From: Pseudosporangium ferrugineum
GTDB taxonomy: Bacteria > Actinomycetota > Actinomycetes > Mycobacteriales > Micromonosporaceae
Direction of reading: 5' to 3'
Length of the DNA: 64,000 nucleotides
Assembly: GCF_003002065.1 (NCBI RefSeq)
Contig: NZ_PVZG01000007.1
Span: 124,001 to 188,000, forward strand
In this document: piece by piece, positions 9,213 through 20,263 of the stretch
Layout: each line of letters starts with the position of its first letter
Numbering within the stretch: position 1 is the stretch's first letter
Position numbers and translations under genes: made by a program
Notes under the pieces: model-generated
Database searches by the model: none
Seen by the model: only the letters and a program-made list of their open reading frames with translations
Told to the model about the DNA's origin: nothing

Positions 9213-10328
9213 TCAGCCGTGGAGGCGGCGGCGGGCGACCTCGGCGAGCGTCACCGCGGCGGCGACGCTGGCGTTCAGGGACTCCACCGTGGACGCCATC
9301 GGGATGCTCACCCGCAGGTCACAGGTCTCGCCGACGAGGCGGGACAGGCCGCGGCCCTCCGAGCCCACCACCACGAGCAGCGGACCGACCGCCGCCTCGA
9401 GCTGGTAGAGGTCCGTCTCGCCGTCCGCGTCGAGGCCGACCGCCGTGAAGCCGGCCTGCTGGGCCGCCTTGATCGCGCGGGTCAGGTTGACCACCTGGGA
9501 GACCGGCACCCGGGCCGCCGCGCCCGCGCTGGTGCGCCAGGCCGTCGCCGTGATGCCGGCCGCGCGGCGCTCGGGGACGACGACGCCGTGGCCGCCGAAG
9601 GCCGCCACCGAACGGATGACCGCGCCGAGGTTGCGCGGGTCGGTCACCCCGTCGAGCGCCACCAGCAGCGGCGTGGGCTGCTCCATCGCCGCGGCCACGA
9701 GGTCGTCGAAGTTCTCGTACGCGAACGGCGGCACCTGCAGGCCGACGCCCTGGTGCAGCACGCCCCCGGTCATCCGGTCGAGTTCGTTGCGGCTGATCTC
9801 CAGGATCGGGATGCCCCGGTCGCCGGCCGTCCGCGCGATCTCGCTGATCCGGTCGTCGATGTCGATGCCCTGGGCGACGTACAGGGCCGTGGCGGGCACC
9901 AGCGCGCGCAGCGCCTCGACCACCGGGTTGCGCCCGAGCAGCAGCTCCGGCCCTTCCTTGGTCGGGTTGGAGCGGCGCCCGGGTGCGACGCGCGGTCCGC
10001 GGCTCTGCATGCGCGCGCCGCGCTGCTGGGCCGGACGCCCGGTGGCACGACCGCCGCCGCGCCCCCACGTGGTGTCCTTGGAGCCCGGGATGCCGACCTT
10101 GGGCGCGCGCCCCTCGGCCGCCGCCGCGCGCCGCTCCTTCTCCTGCTTACGGGCGGTCTTGTCGGGCAGCTTCTCGGTGCCCGAGTAGCCCTTGTGCCAC
10201 GGGCGCTCGTCCGCGGGCAGGGTCTTGCCGCGGCCCTTGAGGCTGCCGCGGTTCTTGCCGCCGGAGCCGGCCGCGGCGCCCTTCTTCGAGGTGACGCGCT
10301 TGCTCACGTTGCGGGAGTTTCCTGGCAT
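9213..10328 (-). CDS. rlmB: 23S rRNA 2'-O-ribose methyltransferase, RlmB/TrmH-type SpoU family
   Basis: A 371-residue SAM-dependent RNA 2'-O-methyltransferase of the SPOUT class. The first 120 residues are a basic, Gly/Arg-rich extension usual in actinobacterial members. A substrate-binding domain follows ([13 protein letters not shown]), then the catalytic knot domain with the three SpoU motifs: [27 protein letters not shown], and [18 protein letters not shown]. It methylates a guanosine in 23S rRNA in characterised homologues. Its ATG overlaps the cysS stop by one base (TGATG), so the two genes are translationally coupled. Confidence 0.93.
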   Translation of the reverse strand: MPGNSRNVSKRVTSKKGAAAGSGGKNRGSLKGRGKTLPADERPWHKGYSGTEKLPDKTARKQEKERRAAAAEGRAPKVGIPGSKDTTWGRGGGRATGRPAQQRGARMQSRGPRVAPGRRSNPTKEGPELLLGRNPVVEALRALVPATALYVAQGIDIDDRISEIARTAGDRGIPILEISRNELDRMTGGVLHQGVGLQVPPFAYENFDDLVAAAMEQPTPLLVALDGVTDPRNLGAVIRSVAAFGGHGVVVPERRAAGITATAWRTSAGAAARVPVSQVVNLTRAIKAAQQAGFTAVGLDADGETDLYQLEAAVGPLLVVVGSEGRGLSRLVGETCDLRVSIPMASTVESLNASVAAAVTLAEVARRRLHG

Positions 10329-11743
10329 CAGTGCTGCTCTCCTACCGTCCAGCGCGGCCCGGTCGGAGTGTCCTCCACCTGAATTCCCGCGTTCTTGAGC
10401 TGGTCGCGGACCGAGTCGGCCGCCGTCCAGTCCTTCCGTGCGCGCGCCTGCGCGCGCTGCTCGAGGGCGAGCTTGACCAGCGAGTCGACGACCGGCTTCA
10501 GGTCGCCGCCGGCCTTGCCGCCGCCCCACGCCTCGTCGAGCGGGTCGAGCCCGAGCACGCCGAGCATGGCGCGCACCTCGGTGAGCGCCGCGCGGACGCC
10601 GGTCTCGTCGGCCGCCGCGAGCGCGGTGTTGCCCTCGCGGATCGTGTCGTGCACGACCGCCAGCGCGGCCGAGGTGTTCAGGTCGTCGTTCATCGCGGCG
10701 GCGAACGCCGGCGGCACGTCCTTCGGACGGCCGGGCCCGACCACCTCGACGGCCCGCTGCACGAAGCCCTCGATCCGCTTGTACGCCGTGGCCGCCTCCC
10801 GCAGCGCCTCGTCCGAGTAGTCGATGCGCGAGCGGTAGTGCGGCACGCCGAGGTAGTAGCGCAGCTCGACCGGGCGGATGCCCATGGCGCGTACGGCGTC
10901 GACGTCGATGACGTTGCCCAGCGACTTGCTCATCTTGGCCTCGCCGAGGTTGAGCAGCGCGTGGTGCACCCAGTAGCGGGCGAACGGCAGGCCGGCCGCG
11001 CGGGACTGGGCGATCTCGTTCTCGTGGTGCGGGAACGTCAGGTCGAGGCCGCCGCCGTGGATGTCGAACTCGTCGCCGAGGTAGCGCCGGGCCATCGCGG
11101 AGCACTCGATGTGCCAGCCGGGCCGGCCGCGGCCCCACGCCGAGGGCCAGGAGGCGTCGGCGGGCTCGTCCGGCTTGAGGCCCTTCCACACGGCGAAGTC
11201 CTCGGGGTGCCGCTTGCCGCGCTCCGGTGCCTCGCCGGCCGACAGCATGTCCTCGGGCTTCTGCCCGGAGAGCGCGCCGTACTCGGGGTAGCTGGGCACG
11301 TCGAAGTAGACGTCCCCGTTGCCCTCGGCCGACTCGTACGCGTGCCCGCCCTCGATCAGCGTGCCGATCAGCTCGTGCATCTCGGGGATGTGCCCGGTGG
11401 CGAGCGGCTCGTAGGTCGGCGGCAGGACGTTGAGCGTGCGGTAGTCGGCGTCGAGGACGAGCTTGTTCGCGTACGCGATCGACCAGAACGGGCGGCCCGT
11501 CTCCAGCGACTTGACCAGGATCTTGTCGTCCACGTCGGTGACGTTGCGGACGAAGGTGACCTCGTAGCCGGTGCTGGTCAGCCAGCGCCGCAGCACGTCG
11601 TAGCTGACCGCGCTGCGCAGGTGGCCGATGTGCGGCACCGACTGCACGGTGAGACCACAGAGGTAGATACCGGCCTGACCGGGCGTCTTCGGGACGAAGT
11701 CCCGGACGGATCGGGTCGCGGTGTCATGCAGCCTCAGGGTCAC
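10328..11743 (-). CDS. cysS: Cysteinyl-tRNA synthetase
   Basis: A 471-residue class I aminoacyl-tRNA synthetase that charges tRNA-Cys. Zinc and HIGH-region signatures are clear ([18 protein letters not shown]), as are the KMSKSLGN loop, the WHIECSAM motif and the DALIG-type C-terminal helical domain. The GTG at 11743 (VTLRLHD) is taken as the start; an in-frame TTG 24 bp upstream has no better ribosome binding site. Note that the class I signature is [11 protein letters not shown], whereas many CysS enzymes read GPTVYD. This is a known actinobacterial form. The gene leads rlmB in a two-gene operon. Confidence 0.95.
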   Translation of the reverse strand: MTLRLHDTATRSVRDFVPKTPGQAGIYLCGLTVQSVPHIGHLRSAVSYDVLRRWLTSTGYEVTFVRNVTDVDDKILVKSLETGRPFWSIAYANKLVLDADYRTLNVLPPTYEPLATGHIPEMHELIGTLIEGGHAYESAEGNGDVYFDVPSYPEYGALSGQKPEDMLSAGEAPERGKRHPEDFAVWKGLKPDEPADASWPSAWGRGRPGWHIECSAMARRYLGDEFDIHGGGLDLTFPHHENEIAQSRAAGLPFARYWVHHALLNLGEAKMSKSLGNVIDVDAVRAMGIRPVELRYYLGVPHYRSRIDYSDEALREAATAYKRIEGFVQRAVEVVGPGRPKDVPPAFAAAMNDDLNTSAALAVVHDTIREGNTALAAADETGVRAALTEVRAMLGVLGLDPLDEAWGGGKAGGDLKPVVDSLVKLALEQRAQARARKDWTAADSVRDQLKNAGIQVEDTPTGPRWTVGEQH

Positions 11744-11833
11744 CGTACAAGGGTACCGACGTGGCAAAGGCGATGACCGCCCCGTCCGGGTGCCCGGACG
11801 GGACGGTCATCCACAGCTTTGTCCACAGGTCGG

Positions 11834-13486
11834 TCAGCGACCGCCGACCGCCTTGTACGCGTCGACGATGCCGTGCCCGTAGAAGCTGTTGAAGGCCTTC
11901 GGACCGGCGCAGTACGCGTCGAACTCGGCCGGGTAGCCCTCGTTGGCGTAGCTGCGCAGGCGCGGCTCCGGGCACGCGGTCTTCTCGGCCGTGCGGTACA
12001 GCTGGGCCTCGACCAGGTTCGGGTTCATCGTCAGGCCGCCGCGCCACCAGTCGCGGTGGCCGTACTTGCTGACGATCAGCGCGGCGACGCCCGCGGCGTG
12101 CGGCGACGCCATCGACGTGCCGGCCAGGTACGTGTAGTAGCCGCACTGGCCGCTCGCCGTGCAGCTCTTGAACACGGTCGGGCTGACCGGGTTGCCGGCC
12201 GCGTCGACCGCCCCGCTCGCCTGCAGCACCTTCAGCGGGTACGACGACAGGATGTTGTTCGCCGCGTTGTTGTACTGCGGCGTACCGAAGAAGTCACGGG
12301 TGAAGCCGCCCGGCGCCGAGACGCCGATCTGCTCGGTGCCGTAGTTGGAGTAGTGCGACTTCGACTTCGACGGGCCGAGCGCCGAGACGCCGATGACGTG
12401 CGGGCCCTCGGCGGGCAGCGAGAAGCAGGTCGCGTTGTCGACCGGCCGGACGTACGGGTCGGAGCCGTAGTCGGGGCTGGTCGTGTCCTCCTGCGGGTCG
12501 TTGAGGTTGTCGTGCTGGTTGCCCAGCGCGCCGACGAGCGTGACACCGCGGCTGTGGGCGTAGTTCAGCGCCCGCTTCATGCCCGCGATGATCGCGCGCT
12601 GCTCGGCCTGCGCCTCCGGGGAGTCGGCCGGGCTCGCCTTGCAGTTGTAGAGCCACGGGTCGACGTAGAAGGACATGTTGACCACGTCGAGGCCGGCGTC
12701 GCCCGCGTACGTGAGCGCGTTGACCACCGGGTCGAGGAAGAAGTAGCCGGAGTCCTGGCCGCCCTTGAGCTCGACCAGCGTGACGTTCGGCGCGACGCCC
12801 GAGACGCCGGCGCCGTTGGCCGCGGCGGCGATGGTGCCGGCCACGTGGGTGCCGTGCCCGCCGTCGTCGGTGCCGACCGGGTCCACGCAGCCCTCGACCT
12901 CGCACGGGCCGTCGACGTCGACCAGGTCGGGCGCGAAGTTGCGGGAGAGCCGGGTGCTGAAGTTGGCCGCGAGGTCCGGGTTGGACGCGTCAAGGCCGGT
13001 GTCGAGGACGCCGACGGTGACGCCGCGGTCGCCCTTCTCGATGGCGCGGGCCTTGTCGGCCTTCACCATCTTGAGGCCCCAGAGCTTGTCGTCGAGCGGG
13101 TCGGGGGTCGCCGCGCCGTGCGGACCCTTGCCCCGCAGCGCCTCCGTGACCGGCTGCTCGACGGCGGGCGCCACCTTGGGCGCGCGGCCGATGGCCCGGT
13201 TCGCGGACGCGCCGATCAGCGCGTCGGACCGGGCGGCGCGGGTCTTGAAGTCGGCGCTGGCCGAGGTGACCTTGAACGTTCCCACGGCGGTGTTGCTGGA
13301 CAGCACGGTGCCGCCGGCCGCGGTGATCGCCGCGATGGCGTCGGCGGTGGAGACCCCGTCATCGGCGACGACGGTGTACTCGGTCGTGGTGGTGGCCGCG
13401 CCGGCGGGAGCGGCCGGCAGGCCCACAAGGAGAGCGGCGAGGCCCGTCGCGGTGGCGACGGCCCCGGCCGTCAGGCGTCTTCTCAT
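11834..13486 (-). CDS. Secreted subtilisin-like serine protease (S8) with I9 propeptide
   Basis: A 550-residue exported protease. It has a signal peptide with cleavage probably after AGA at about residue 30, and a propeptide inhibitor domain at about residues 36-76 (TVVADDGVSTADAI). The catalytic triad is D162 (VGVLDTGLD), H211 (GGHGTHVAGT) and S458 (GTSMASPHAAG). Eight or more cysteines, including C195/C200 and C442/C448, suggest disulfides in the secreted form. The ATG at 13486 is preferred to a GTG 33 bp upstream because the signal peptide starts MRRRLTAG. No P-domain or C-terminal module is present. It is probably a general extracellular protease. Confidence 0.93.
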   Translation of the reverse strand: MRRRLTAGAVATATGLAALLVGLPAAPAGAATTTTEYTVVADDGVSTADAIAAITAAGGTVLSSNTAVGTFKVTSASADFKTRAARSDALIGASANRAIGRAPKVAPAVEQPVTEALRGKGPHGAATPDPLDDKLWGLKMVKADKARAIEKGDRGVTVGVLDTGLDASNPDLAANFSTRLSRNFAPDLVDVDGPCEVEGCVDPVGTDDGGHGTHVAGTIAAAANGAGVSGVAPNVTLVELKGGQDSGYFFLDPVVNALTYAGDAGLDVVNMSFYVDPWLYNCKASPADSPEAQAEQRAIIAGMKRALNYAHSRGVTLVGALGNQHDNLNDPQEDTTSPDYGSDPYVRPVDNATCFSLPAEGPHVIGVSALGPSKSKSHYSNYGTEQIGVSAPGGFTRDFFGTPQYNNAANNILSSYPLKVLQASGAVDAAGNPVSPTVFKSCTASGQCGYYTYLAGTSMASPHAAGVAALIVSKYGHRDWWRGGLTMNPNLVEAQLYRTAEKTACPEPRLRSYANEGYPAEFDAYCAGPKAFNSFYGHGIVDAYKAVGGR

Positions 13487-13552
13487 CCCCGCATTCCATC
13501 GAAGCGCACGACCATTCACAAGAGTTGATCGTGTTCTTATCTCCGCGATCGG

Positions 13553-14950
<1,398 letters not shown>

Positions 14951-15098
14951 GCTTCCATCCTGCCCCCGGATCCGGCGGTACGCAGTTGATCCGTGCCACT
15001 GTCCGGGCACCCGCAGGGACGACGCCGGTTGGACGACTCCCCGGGTCGGAAGTATCGTCCCGAGGGTTTGGACGTCCCCGACGAACAGGATCTTTGTC

Positions 15099-15611
15099 AT
15101 GCGACGCGCACTCCTCGCCGCCACCGTCGGCGGCCTCCTTCTCGCCGGAGCGGGGTGCAGCGCCGGTGACGACGACAAGTCGACGGCGCCCACCATCGTC
15201 GTCCCGCCGTCCGCCGCCGCACCCACCTCCGCGGAGCCGGACTACTCGGAGGACACCCGGAAGGTCTGCGACAAACTCAACAAGATCTTCGACGCCGAGA
15301 TCGAGGACTTCGGTACGGAGATCGGCAAGATGATCGCGTACAAGGAGGCCGCGCAGGCCGACAACGCCGAGAAGGCGGAGAAGGCCGCGGGCCGGCAGCT
15401 CCGCGACATCGGCGCGCAGATCCGCCGGGAGTCGGCCACGGCCGAGAACCCGGAGCTCAAGCAGGCGGGCGCGACCTCGGCCACGAAGTTCGCCAAGAGC
15501 GCCTCCGACGGCAAGTTCTTCGACAAGATCAAGAGCACCAAGGACCTGGACAAGGTCCTCGAGACCGAGATGACCAACTGGCTCAGCCCGGTGGCCGGCT
15601 ACTGCGCCTGA
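15099..15611 (+). CDS. Predicted lipoprotein, unknown function
   Basis: A 170-residue protein with a type II signal peptide and lipobox LAGAGC (Cys20). An acidic/Thr-Pro linker is followed by a Lys/Glu/Ala-rich helical domain (about residues 50-165) with two further cysteines, one in [13 protein letters not shown] and one in the final GYCA, that could form a disulfide. It is likely anchored to the outer face of the membrane. An AGGA ribosome binding site lies 9 bp upstream of the ATG. It is divergent from fumC. I do not recognise the family. Confidence 0.75.
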   Translation: MRRALLAATVGGLLLAGAGCSAGDDDKSTAPTIVVPPSAAAPTSAEPDYSEDTRKVCDKLNKIFDAEIEDFGTEIGKMIAYKEAAQADNAEKAEKAAGRQLRDIGAQIRRESATAENPELKQAGATSATKFAKSASDGKFFDKIKSTKDLDKVLETEMTNWLSPVAGYCA

Positions 15612-15699
15612 CGGCCCTCGCCACGGGGCGGAAAATGTCGGACGGCCCCTTTACGATCAGCGCGCCGCCAGATCGGCGGACGTTGATCCCGGAGGTTCC

Positions 15700-17121
15700 G
15701 TGGCCCTCACGCGTGCCCTTCTCCCGTCCCGCATCCTGCTGCTCGTCCCGGCCCTGACGCTCGGCGCCGGCCTGGCGATGCCCGCAGCCCCGGCCGGTGC
15801 CGCAGCCCCGGCCGACGTCGCAGCCCCGGCCGACGTCGCAGCCCCGGCCGACGTCGCAGCCCCGGCCGACGTCGCAGCCCCGGCCGGCGCCGCAGCCGGC
15901 GCCGCCGCATCCGCCACTCCGGCCGGCGCGGCGCCCGGCGTTCGGGGCGGTGCCGGCGCACCCGGCGATCGGGCCGGCGCGGCCGTGGTGCTGCCCGGCC
16001 CGCCCACCGTCCGCTCGGCCGACTATCCGGGGCCGGAGGCCGGCGGTCCCGGCATTCCCGGCACCTTCACCTTCGCGCCCGCCCCGGGCGACAGCGGCGT
16101 GGTGGCGTACCGGTGGGGCGACACGAGCCCGATCGAGGAGGTCGCGGCCGGCCCCGACGGCACGGCCACGATCACGTTCACCCCGGAACACCACGGACGG
16201 CAGTTCCTCTACGTGCAGGCCGTGGACGGCGACCGCAACCGGTCGCCGGTGGTGACCTACATGTTCGTGGTGCGCAACACCATGCCCATGGTCACCGACC
16301 TGCTTCCGGACGGCGGCATCGGCGAAGCGCGCACGCTGATCCTCGCGCCCCGCCTGGCGGACACGGTGGAATGGTCGTGGTGGCTCGACGACGGGGAACG
16401 GACCACGGTGCCCGCGGACGCCGAAGGCAAGGCGTCGATCACGGTCACCCCGGACCGCCCGGGCGAGCTCGTCGTGCACATCATGGGGCGCACGGCCGAC
16501 GGCACACCCTCGGCCCGCGCCGACTACACCATCTACCCGCAGACCGCGCCGAGGCTTTCGTCGCCGGACCTCCCCGACGACGGCTCCGAGCCCCCGCTGG
16601 TCGGTCAGCGGCTCACGTTCACCCTGCGCCCAGGCATGCCCGGCGTCACGGAGTACGTGGTCAAGGTCCGCCGCCGGCCCGAGCTCGTCGTCCCGGCCAC
16701 CGCGGACGGCACGGCGACGTTCACCTGGACCGAGCCGGACAGCACGAACCTGGCGATCGAGGTCCACAGCCGCACGGCCGACGGCGTGGAGTCGGACCCG
16801 CGCGCCTACGACTTCCCGCTCACCGGTCACCGCCCGCAGATCGCCTCGGACGACTACCCGGCCTGGTCGACGAGCGGCGGCCCGGGCACGCCCGGCACGT
16901 TCACCTTCCACCCGGCCCGCCCCGGCGTCACGGCCTACACGTACGCCTTCGACGACGGCGAGCCGCACACGGTCCCGGCCGGGACCGATGGGATCGGCGC
17001 CATCACCTGGACCCCGGCCGAGGATCAGGCCGGCTGGCACACCCTGCGGGTCCGCGAACACCTCGGCGACATCGTCTCCGAGGCGGCCGAGTGGGAGTTC
17101 GGCGTGGCCGACCGGCAGTAG
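15700..17121 (+). CDS. Exported protein with AAPADV tandem repeats and Ig-like modules
   Basis: A 473-residue protein starting at GTG 15700 behind CGGAGG. A signal peptide (cleavage near APAGA, about residue 28) leads into tandem Ala-Ala-Pro-Ala-Asp-Val hexapeptides, then an Ala/Gly-rich hinge. The rest consists of four consecutive beta-rich modules of about 90 residues. Each begins near a P.I.S.DYP-like segment and ends with TATFTW- or AITWTP-type strands, and two copies carry PG.PGTFTF. This pattern fits extracellular Ig/PKD-like adhesion or wall proteins. No sortase motif or enzyme site was seen. Confidence 0.75.
   Translation: MALTRALLPSRILLLVPALTLGAGLAMPAAPAGAAAPADVAAPADVAAPADVAAPADVAAPAGAAAGAAASATPAGAAPGVRGGAGAPGDRAGAAVVLPGPPTVRSADYPGPEAGGPGIPGTFTFAPAPGDSGVVAYRWGDTSPIEEVAAGPDGTATITFTPEHHGRQFLYVQAVDGDRNRSPVVTYMFVVRNTMPMVTDLLPDGGIGEARTLILAPRLADTVEWSWWLDDGERTTVPADAEGKASITVTPDRPGELVVHIMGRTADGTPSARADYTIYPQTAPRLSSPDLPDDGSEPPLVGQRLTFTLRPGMPGVTEYVVKVRRRPELVVPATADGTATFTWTEPDSTNLAIEVHSRTADGVESDPRAYDFPLTGHRPQIASDDYPAWSTSGGPGTPGTFTFHPARPGVTAYTYAFDDGEPHTVPAGTDGIGAITWTPAEDQAGWHTLRVREHLGDIVSEAAEWEFGVADRQ
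15784..15891 (+). repeat. 18-bp tandem repeat inside the exported protein gene
   Basis: Six units of GCAGCCCCGGCCGACGTC. The four central ones (15802-15873) are identical and the two outer ones diverge in the last bases. The period is six codons and encodes AAPADV, so length changes would keep the frame. Confidence 0.9.
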
Positions 17122-17149
17122 AACGGCTTGTAGTAGGACCGCCCGCAGC

Positions 17150-17169
17150 GGGCCTCATCCGTGAGGCCC
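17150..17169. terminator. Hairpin between convergent genes
   Basis: GGGCCTCA pairs perfectly with TGAGGCCC around a TCCG loop. A second small GC hairpin (GCCCGCAGCGGGC) lies just before it. It sits between the stops at 17121 and 17201, where a shared terminator is expected. Confidence 0.6.
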
Positions 17170-17200
17170 CTGCGACGGGAGCGACCAGTATCCTCGGCGC

Positions 17201-18376
17201 TCAGGCGGCATTGATGATGTTGAGAACCTTGCGTGCCGCGAAGACGCGCCCGTATCTCCGGCCCGTCCGCTCCTCCAGAATTCCCAATTGGACGAGGCGG
17301 CTGATGGCAGTGTTCGCCGCCTGGTAGGAGACCCCGTATCTCTCGGCGGTCGGCGTGGCCGTGATCAGCGGATAGCCGGGCAGATCCTCGACGATCCGCG
17401 CGGCCACGCCACGAACGTCGGCGTCGTGCAACTGTGCGAGCGCCTCGTCCCGCCAGTCGTGCAACGCGTCGATCTTCTCCACGCCCCGTACGGCCTGCGC
17501 GCGAATGGCCTCGGAGAGGAACCGGATCCAGGGCTCGAAGTCGCCGGTGGCGCTGACCGACAGCAGGTGATCCTGATACTGCCGCCTCCGGCCTTCCAGC
17601 CAGGGAGAAAGGTTGAGCACGGGCACCCGTAGCTCGCCGCGGTGAGCCAGCTGTAGCACACAGACCAGACGACCGAGACGGCCATTGCCATCGTTGAAGG
17701 GGTGCAGGGTCTCGAACTGGTAATGCCCGAGAGCCACCTTGATCACCAGCGGAAAGGTGTCGTCGGCCGTGAGCCACGACGCCCAGGATTCAATGCCCGC
17801 TCGCAGCTGATCGCCCGGCGGCGATGGCACGAACCGTGCCTCGCTCACCCGCCCGCCGTCGGCGCCGATGAACACCTGGGTTGTCCGGATCCGGCCGGCA
17901 TCGTGGGAACCGCCTCGGGTGCCTCGCACGAGGATCTTCTGCAGCTGCTCCAGCATCCCCACGGTGATGGGCTTGTCCTTGATCCACTCGAACGCGAGCT
18001 CCGCGGCCTCGACGTAGTTGTGGACCTCCGCGACGGAGGCGGTGAGCTGGTCGCGGTGGAGAAAGTCCGCCTCGAGCACGTCGTCAAGCGCCGCATACGT
18101 GCCCTCGAGCGCCGACGTGCTGACCGCCTCCTGGCGGATCGCGGGACGCGCGAGTAACCCGGGGTTGGGCAGCCGGAAGGCGGCCTGGTCAAGGCGCGCG
18201 ACGGCGACCGCCGCGTTGGTGACCGCCAGATACGTCTCCTGAGCCAGGTCGAGCCTCGTCGGCAGCGGGTCCGGGATGAACGCCGAGCAGTCGTAGTTCT
18301 CGCTGAACCGAGGGTCCCAGCCGGTTATCCGGACAAGTGACCCGACAGGTGACGATCGGAACATCGCATCGTCCAT
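17201..18376 (-). CDS. Fic-domain protein (AMP/nucleotide transferase), class II self-inhibited, with C-terminal winged helix
   Basis: A 391-residue protein. The catalytic loop HPFNDGNGRLGR (H225) is the full Fic consensus, so adenylylation or a related nucleotide transfer is expected. An inhibitory helix with the (S/T)xxxE(G/N) motif lies N-terminal to the Fic core (T87-S-A-L-E91-G92), which makes this a class II protein that carries its own antitoxin-like element. The last 70 residues look like a winged helix DNA-binding domain (YGVSYQAANTAISRLVQLGIL). The target is unknown. The upstream region is AT-rich and full of matching inverted repeats, which suggests autoregulation. No separate antitoxin ORF is adjacent. 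Confidence 0.92.
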   Translation of the reverse strand: MDDAMFRSSPVGSLVRITGWDPRFSENYDCSAFIPDPLPTRLDLAQETYLAVTNAAVAVARLDQAAFRLPNPGLLARPAIRQEAVSTSALEGTYAALDDVLEADFLHRDQLTASVAEVHNYVEAAELAFEWIKDKPITVGMLEQLQKILVRGTRGGSHDAGRIRTTQVFIGADGGRVSEARFVPSPPGDQLRAGIESWASWLTADDTFPLVIKVALGHYQFETLHPFNDGNGRLGRLVCVLQLAHRGELRVPVLNLSPWLEGRRRQYQDHLLSVSATGDFEPWIRFLSEAIRAQAVRGVEKIDALHDWRDEALAQLHDADVRGVAARIVEDLPGYPLITATPTAERYGVSYQAANTAISRLVQLGILEERTGRRYGRVFAARKVLNIINAA

Positions 18377-18396
18377 GATTTGAAGTAAACCACGGC

Positions 18397-18460
18397 AAAC
18401 TTGAAAACCGGCTTCTCATTTTCAAGTGAACGGCGCATCCGCATGCTGGTTTTCAAGTTT
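18397..18460. promoter_or_regulatory. Operator-like array of ACTTGAAAA repeats upstream of fic
   Basis: A perfect 13-bp inverted repeat, AAACTTGAAAACC at 18397-18409 and its complement at 18448-18460, flanks a third copy of the core (TTTTCAAGT, 18419-18427). Core centres are about 20 and 31 bp apart, close to two and three helical turns. A weaker TTTGAAGT lies next to the fic start. The block is AT-rich inside a GC-rich chromosome. The likely binder is the winged helix of the Fic protein, by inference only. Confidence 0.6.
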
Positions 18461-18525
18461 CCCGGCCAATACCTGAAATTGCGAGGGTGAAATTCAACCA
18501 CGCAGCGTGGCGGCCGGATTGACCC

Positions 18526-20193
18526 TCAGCGGCGGCCGATGCTCAGGACGGGCTTCGTCACCTCGGCGAAGAAGTCGTTGCCCTTGTCGTCCACGACGAT
18601 GAAGGCCGGGAAGTCCTCCACCTCGATCTTCCAGACCGCTTCCATGCCGAGCTCCGGGTATTCCAGCACCTCGACGTGGCGGATGCAGTCCTGGGCCAGC
18701 CGGGCCGCCGGGCCGCCGATCGAGCCGAGGTAGAAGCCGCCGTGGTTCTGGCAGGCGCGGGTCACCTGGGCCGACCTGTTGCCCTTCGCGAGCATGACCA
18801 GCGAGCCGCCCGCGGCCTGGAACTTCTCCACGTACGCGTCCATGCGGCCGGCCGTCGTGGGGCCGAACGAGCCCGACGCGTAGCCCTCCGGGGTCTTCGC
18901 CGGGCCGGCGTAGTAGACCGCGTGGTCGCGCAGGTACTGCGGCATCGGCTCGCCCGCGTCGAGGCGTTCGGCGATCTTGGCGTGGGCGATGTCGCGGGCC
19001 ACCACCAGCGGGCCGGAGAGGGAGAGGCGGGTCTTCACCGGGTATTTGGCGAGCTCCGCCCGGATGACCTCCATCGGCTGGTTGAGGTCGACGCGGACGA
19101 CCTCGTCGGTCTCCAGCGCCTCGTCGGTCACGTCGGGGAGGAAGCGGGCCGGGTCCGGCTCGAGGCGTTCCAGCCAGACGCCGGACGGGGTGATCTTGCC
19201 CAGGGCCTGGCGGTCGGCCGAGCAGGAGACCGCGATGGCCACCGGGCAGGAGGCGCCGTGCCGGGGCAGGCGGATCACGCGTACGTCGTGACAGAAGTAG
19301 CGCCCCCCGAACTGGGCGCCGATGCCGAAGTCCCGGGTCAGCTCGAGAACCGCCGCCTCCAGCTCCACGTCGCGGAAGCCGTGGCCGGTCATCGAGCCCT
19401 CGCGGGGCAGGTTGTCCAGGTACTTCGCGCTGGCCAGCTTCGCCGTCTTGAGCGCGTGCTCGGCGCTGGTGCCGCCGATGACCACGGCGAGGTGGTACGG
19501 CGGGCAGGCCGACGTGCCGATCAGGCGCAGCTTCTCGTCCAGGAATTCCATCATCCGCGCCGGGTTCAGCAGCGCCTTGGTCTCCTGGTAGAGGTACGAC
19601 TTGTTGGCCGATCCGCCGCCCTTGGCCATGAACAGGAACTTGTACGCGTCCGGCTGCCCGCCCGGGTCCTCCGCGTACAGCTCGATCTGGGCCGGCAGGT
19701 TGGAGCCGGTGTTCTTCTCGTCCCACATCGTCAGCGGGGCGAGCTGCGAATACCGCAGGTTCAGCCGGGTGTACGCCTGGTAGACGCCGAGCGCGATGGC
19801 CTGCTCGTCCAGCCCGTCGGTCAGCACGTGCCGGCCGCGCTTGCCCATCACGATCGCGGTGCCGGTGTCCTGGCACATCGGCAGCACGCCGCCGGCGGCG
19901 ATGTTGGCGTTGCGCAGCAGGTCGAGCGCGACGAAGCGGTCGTTGGGCGAGGCCTTCGGGTCGTCGATGATGGACCGCAGCTGGGCGAGGTGCGCGGGCC
20001 GCAGGAAGTGCGCGATGTCGTGCATCGCCTCCGCGGTCAGCAGCGTCAGCACCGCCGGGTCGACGGTGAGGAACCGCCGGCCGCCGGGCCCTTCGACCAC
20101 GTCCACGCCCTCGTCCGCGAGCAGTCGGTACTCGGTCGTGTCCTCCCCGGTCGGCAACAGCGGAGAGTACGAGAAAGCGGCGGCTCTGCTCAT
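18526..20193 (-). CDS. fumA: Class I (iron-sulfur) fumarate hydratase
   Basis: A 555-residue single-chain class I fumarase, with the N-terminal alpha domain and C-terminal beta domain fused as in FumA/FumB. Features seen are [20 protein letters not shown] (a cluster-ligand Cys), [34 protein letters not shown] (a second Cys), [17 protein letters not shown], the [14 protein letters not shown] segment of the beta domain, and [10 protein letters not shown]. It hydrates fumarate to malate with a 4Fe-4S cluster. The start is the ATG at 20193 (MSRAAAFSY). Carrying both classes may allow activity to be maintained under iron limitation or oxidative stress, which is an inference. Confidence 0.93.
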   Translation of the reverse strand: MSRAAAFSYSPLLPTGEDTTEYRLLADEGVDVVEGPGGRRFLTVDPAVLTLLTAEAMHDIAHFLRPAHLAQLRSIIDDPKASPNDRFVALDLLRNANIAAGGVLPMCQDTGTAIVMGKRGRHVLTDGLDEQAIALGVYQAYTRLNLRYSQLAPLTMWDEKNTGSNLPAQIELYAEDPGGQPDAYKFLFMAKGGGSANKSYLYQETKALLNPARMMEFLDEKLRLIGTSACPPYHLAVVIGGTSAEHALKTAKLASAKYLDNLPREGSMTGHGFRDVELEAAVLELTRDFGIGAQFGGRYFCHDVRVIRLPRHGASCPVAIAVSCSADRQALGKITPSGVWLERLEPDPARFLPDVTDEALETDEVVRVDLNQPMEVIRAELAKYPVKTRLSLSGPLVVARDIAHAKIAERLDAGEPMPQYLRDHAVYYAGPAKTPEGYASGSFGPTTAGRMDAYVEKFQAAGGSLVMLAKGNRSAQVTRACQNHGGFYLGSIGGPAARLAQDCIRHVEVLEYPELGMEAVWKIEVEDFPAFIVVDDKGNDFFAEVTKPVLSIGRR

Positions 20194-20263
20194 GACGGGC
20201 AAGCCTAGGCCAGCCCGGCCCAGCAGTGCGAACCAGCCGGGTCACGCCCGCATACCGGTTGGG

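Noticed and set aside
17201..18500. Fic toxin with a separate antitoxin gene (FicTA pair)
   Set aside because: No small ORF flanks fic, and the inhibitory motif is within the Fic protein itself (T87 to G92).
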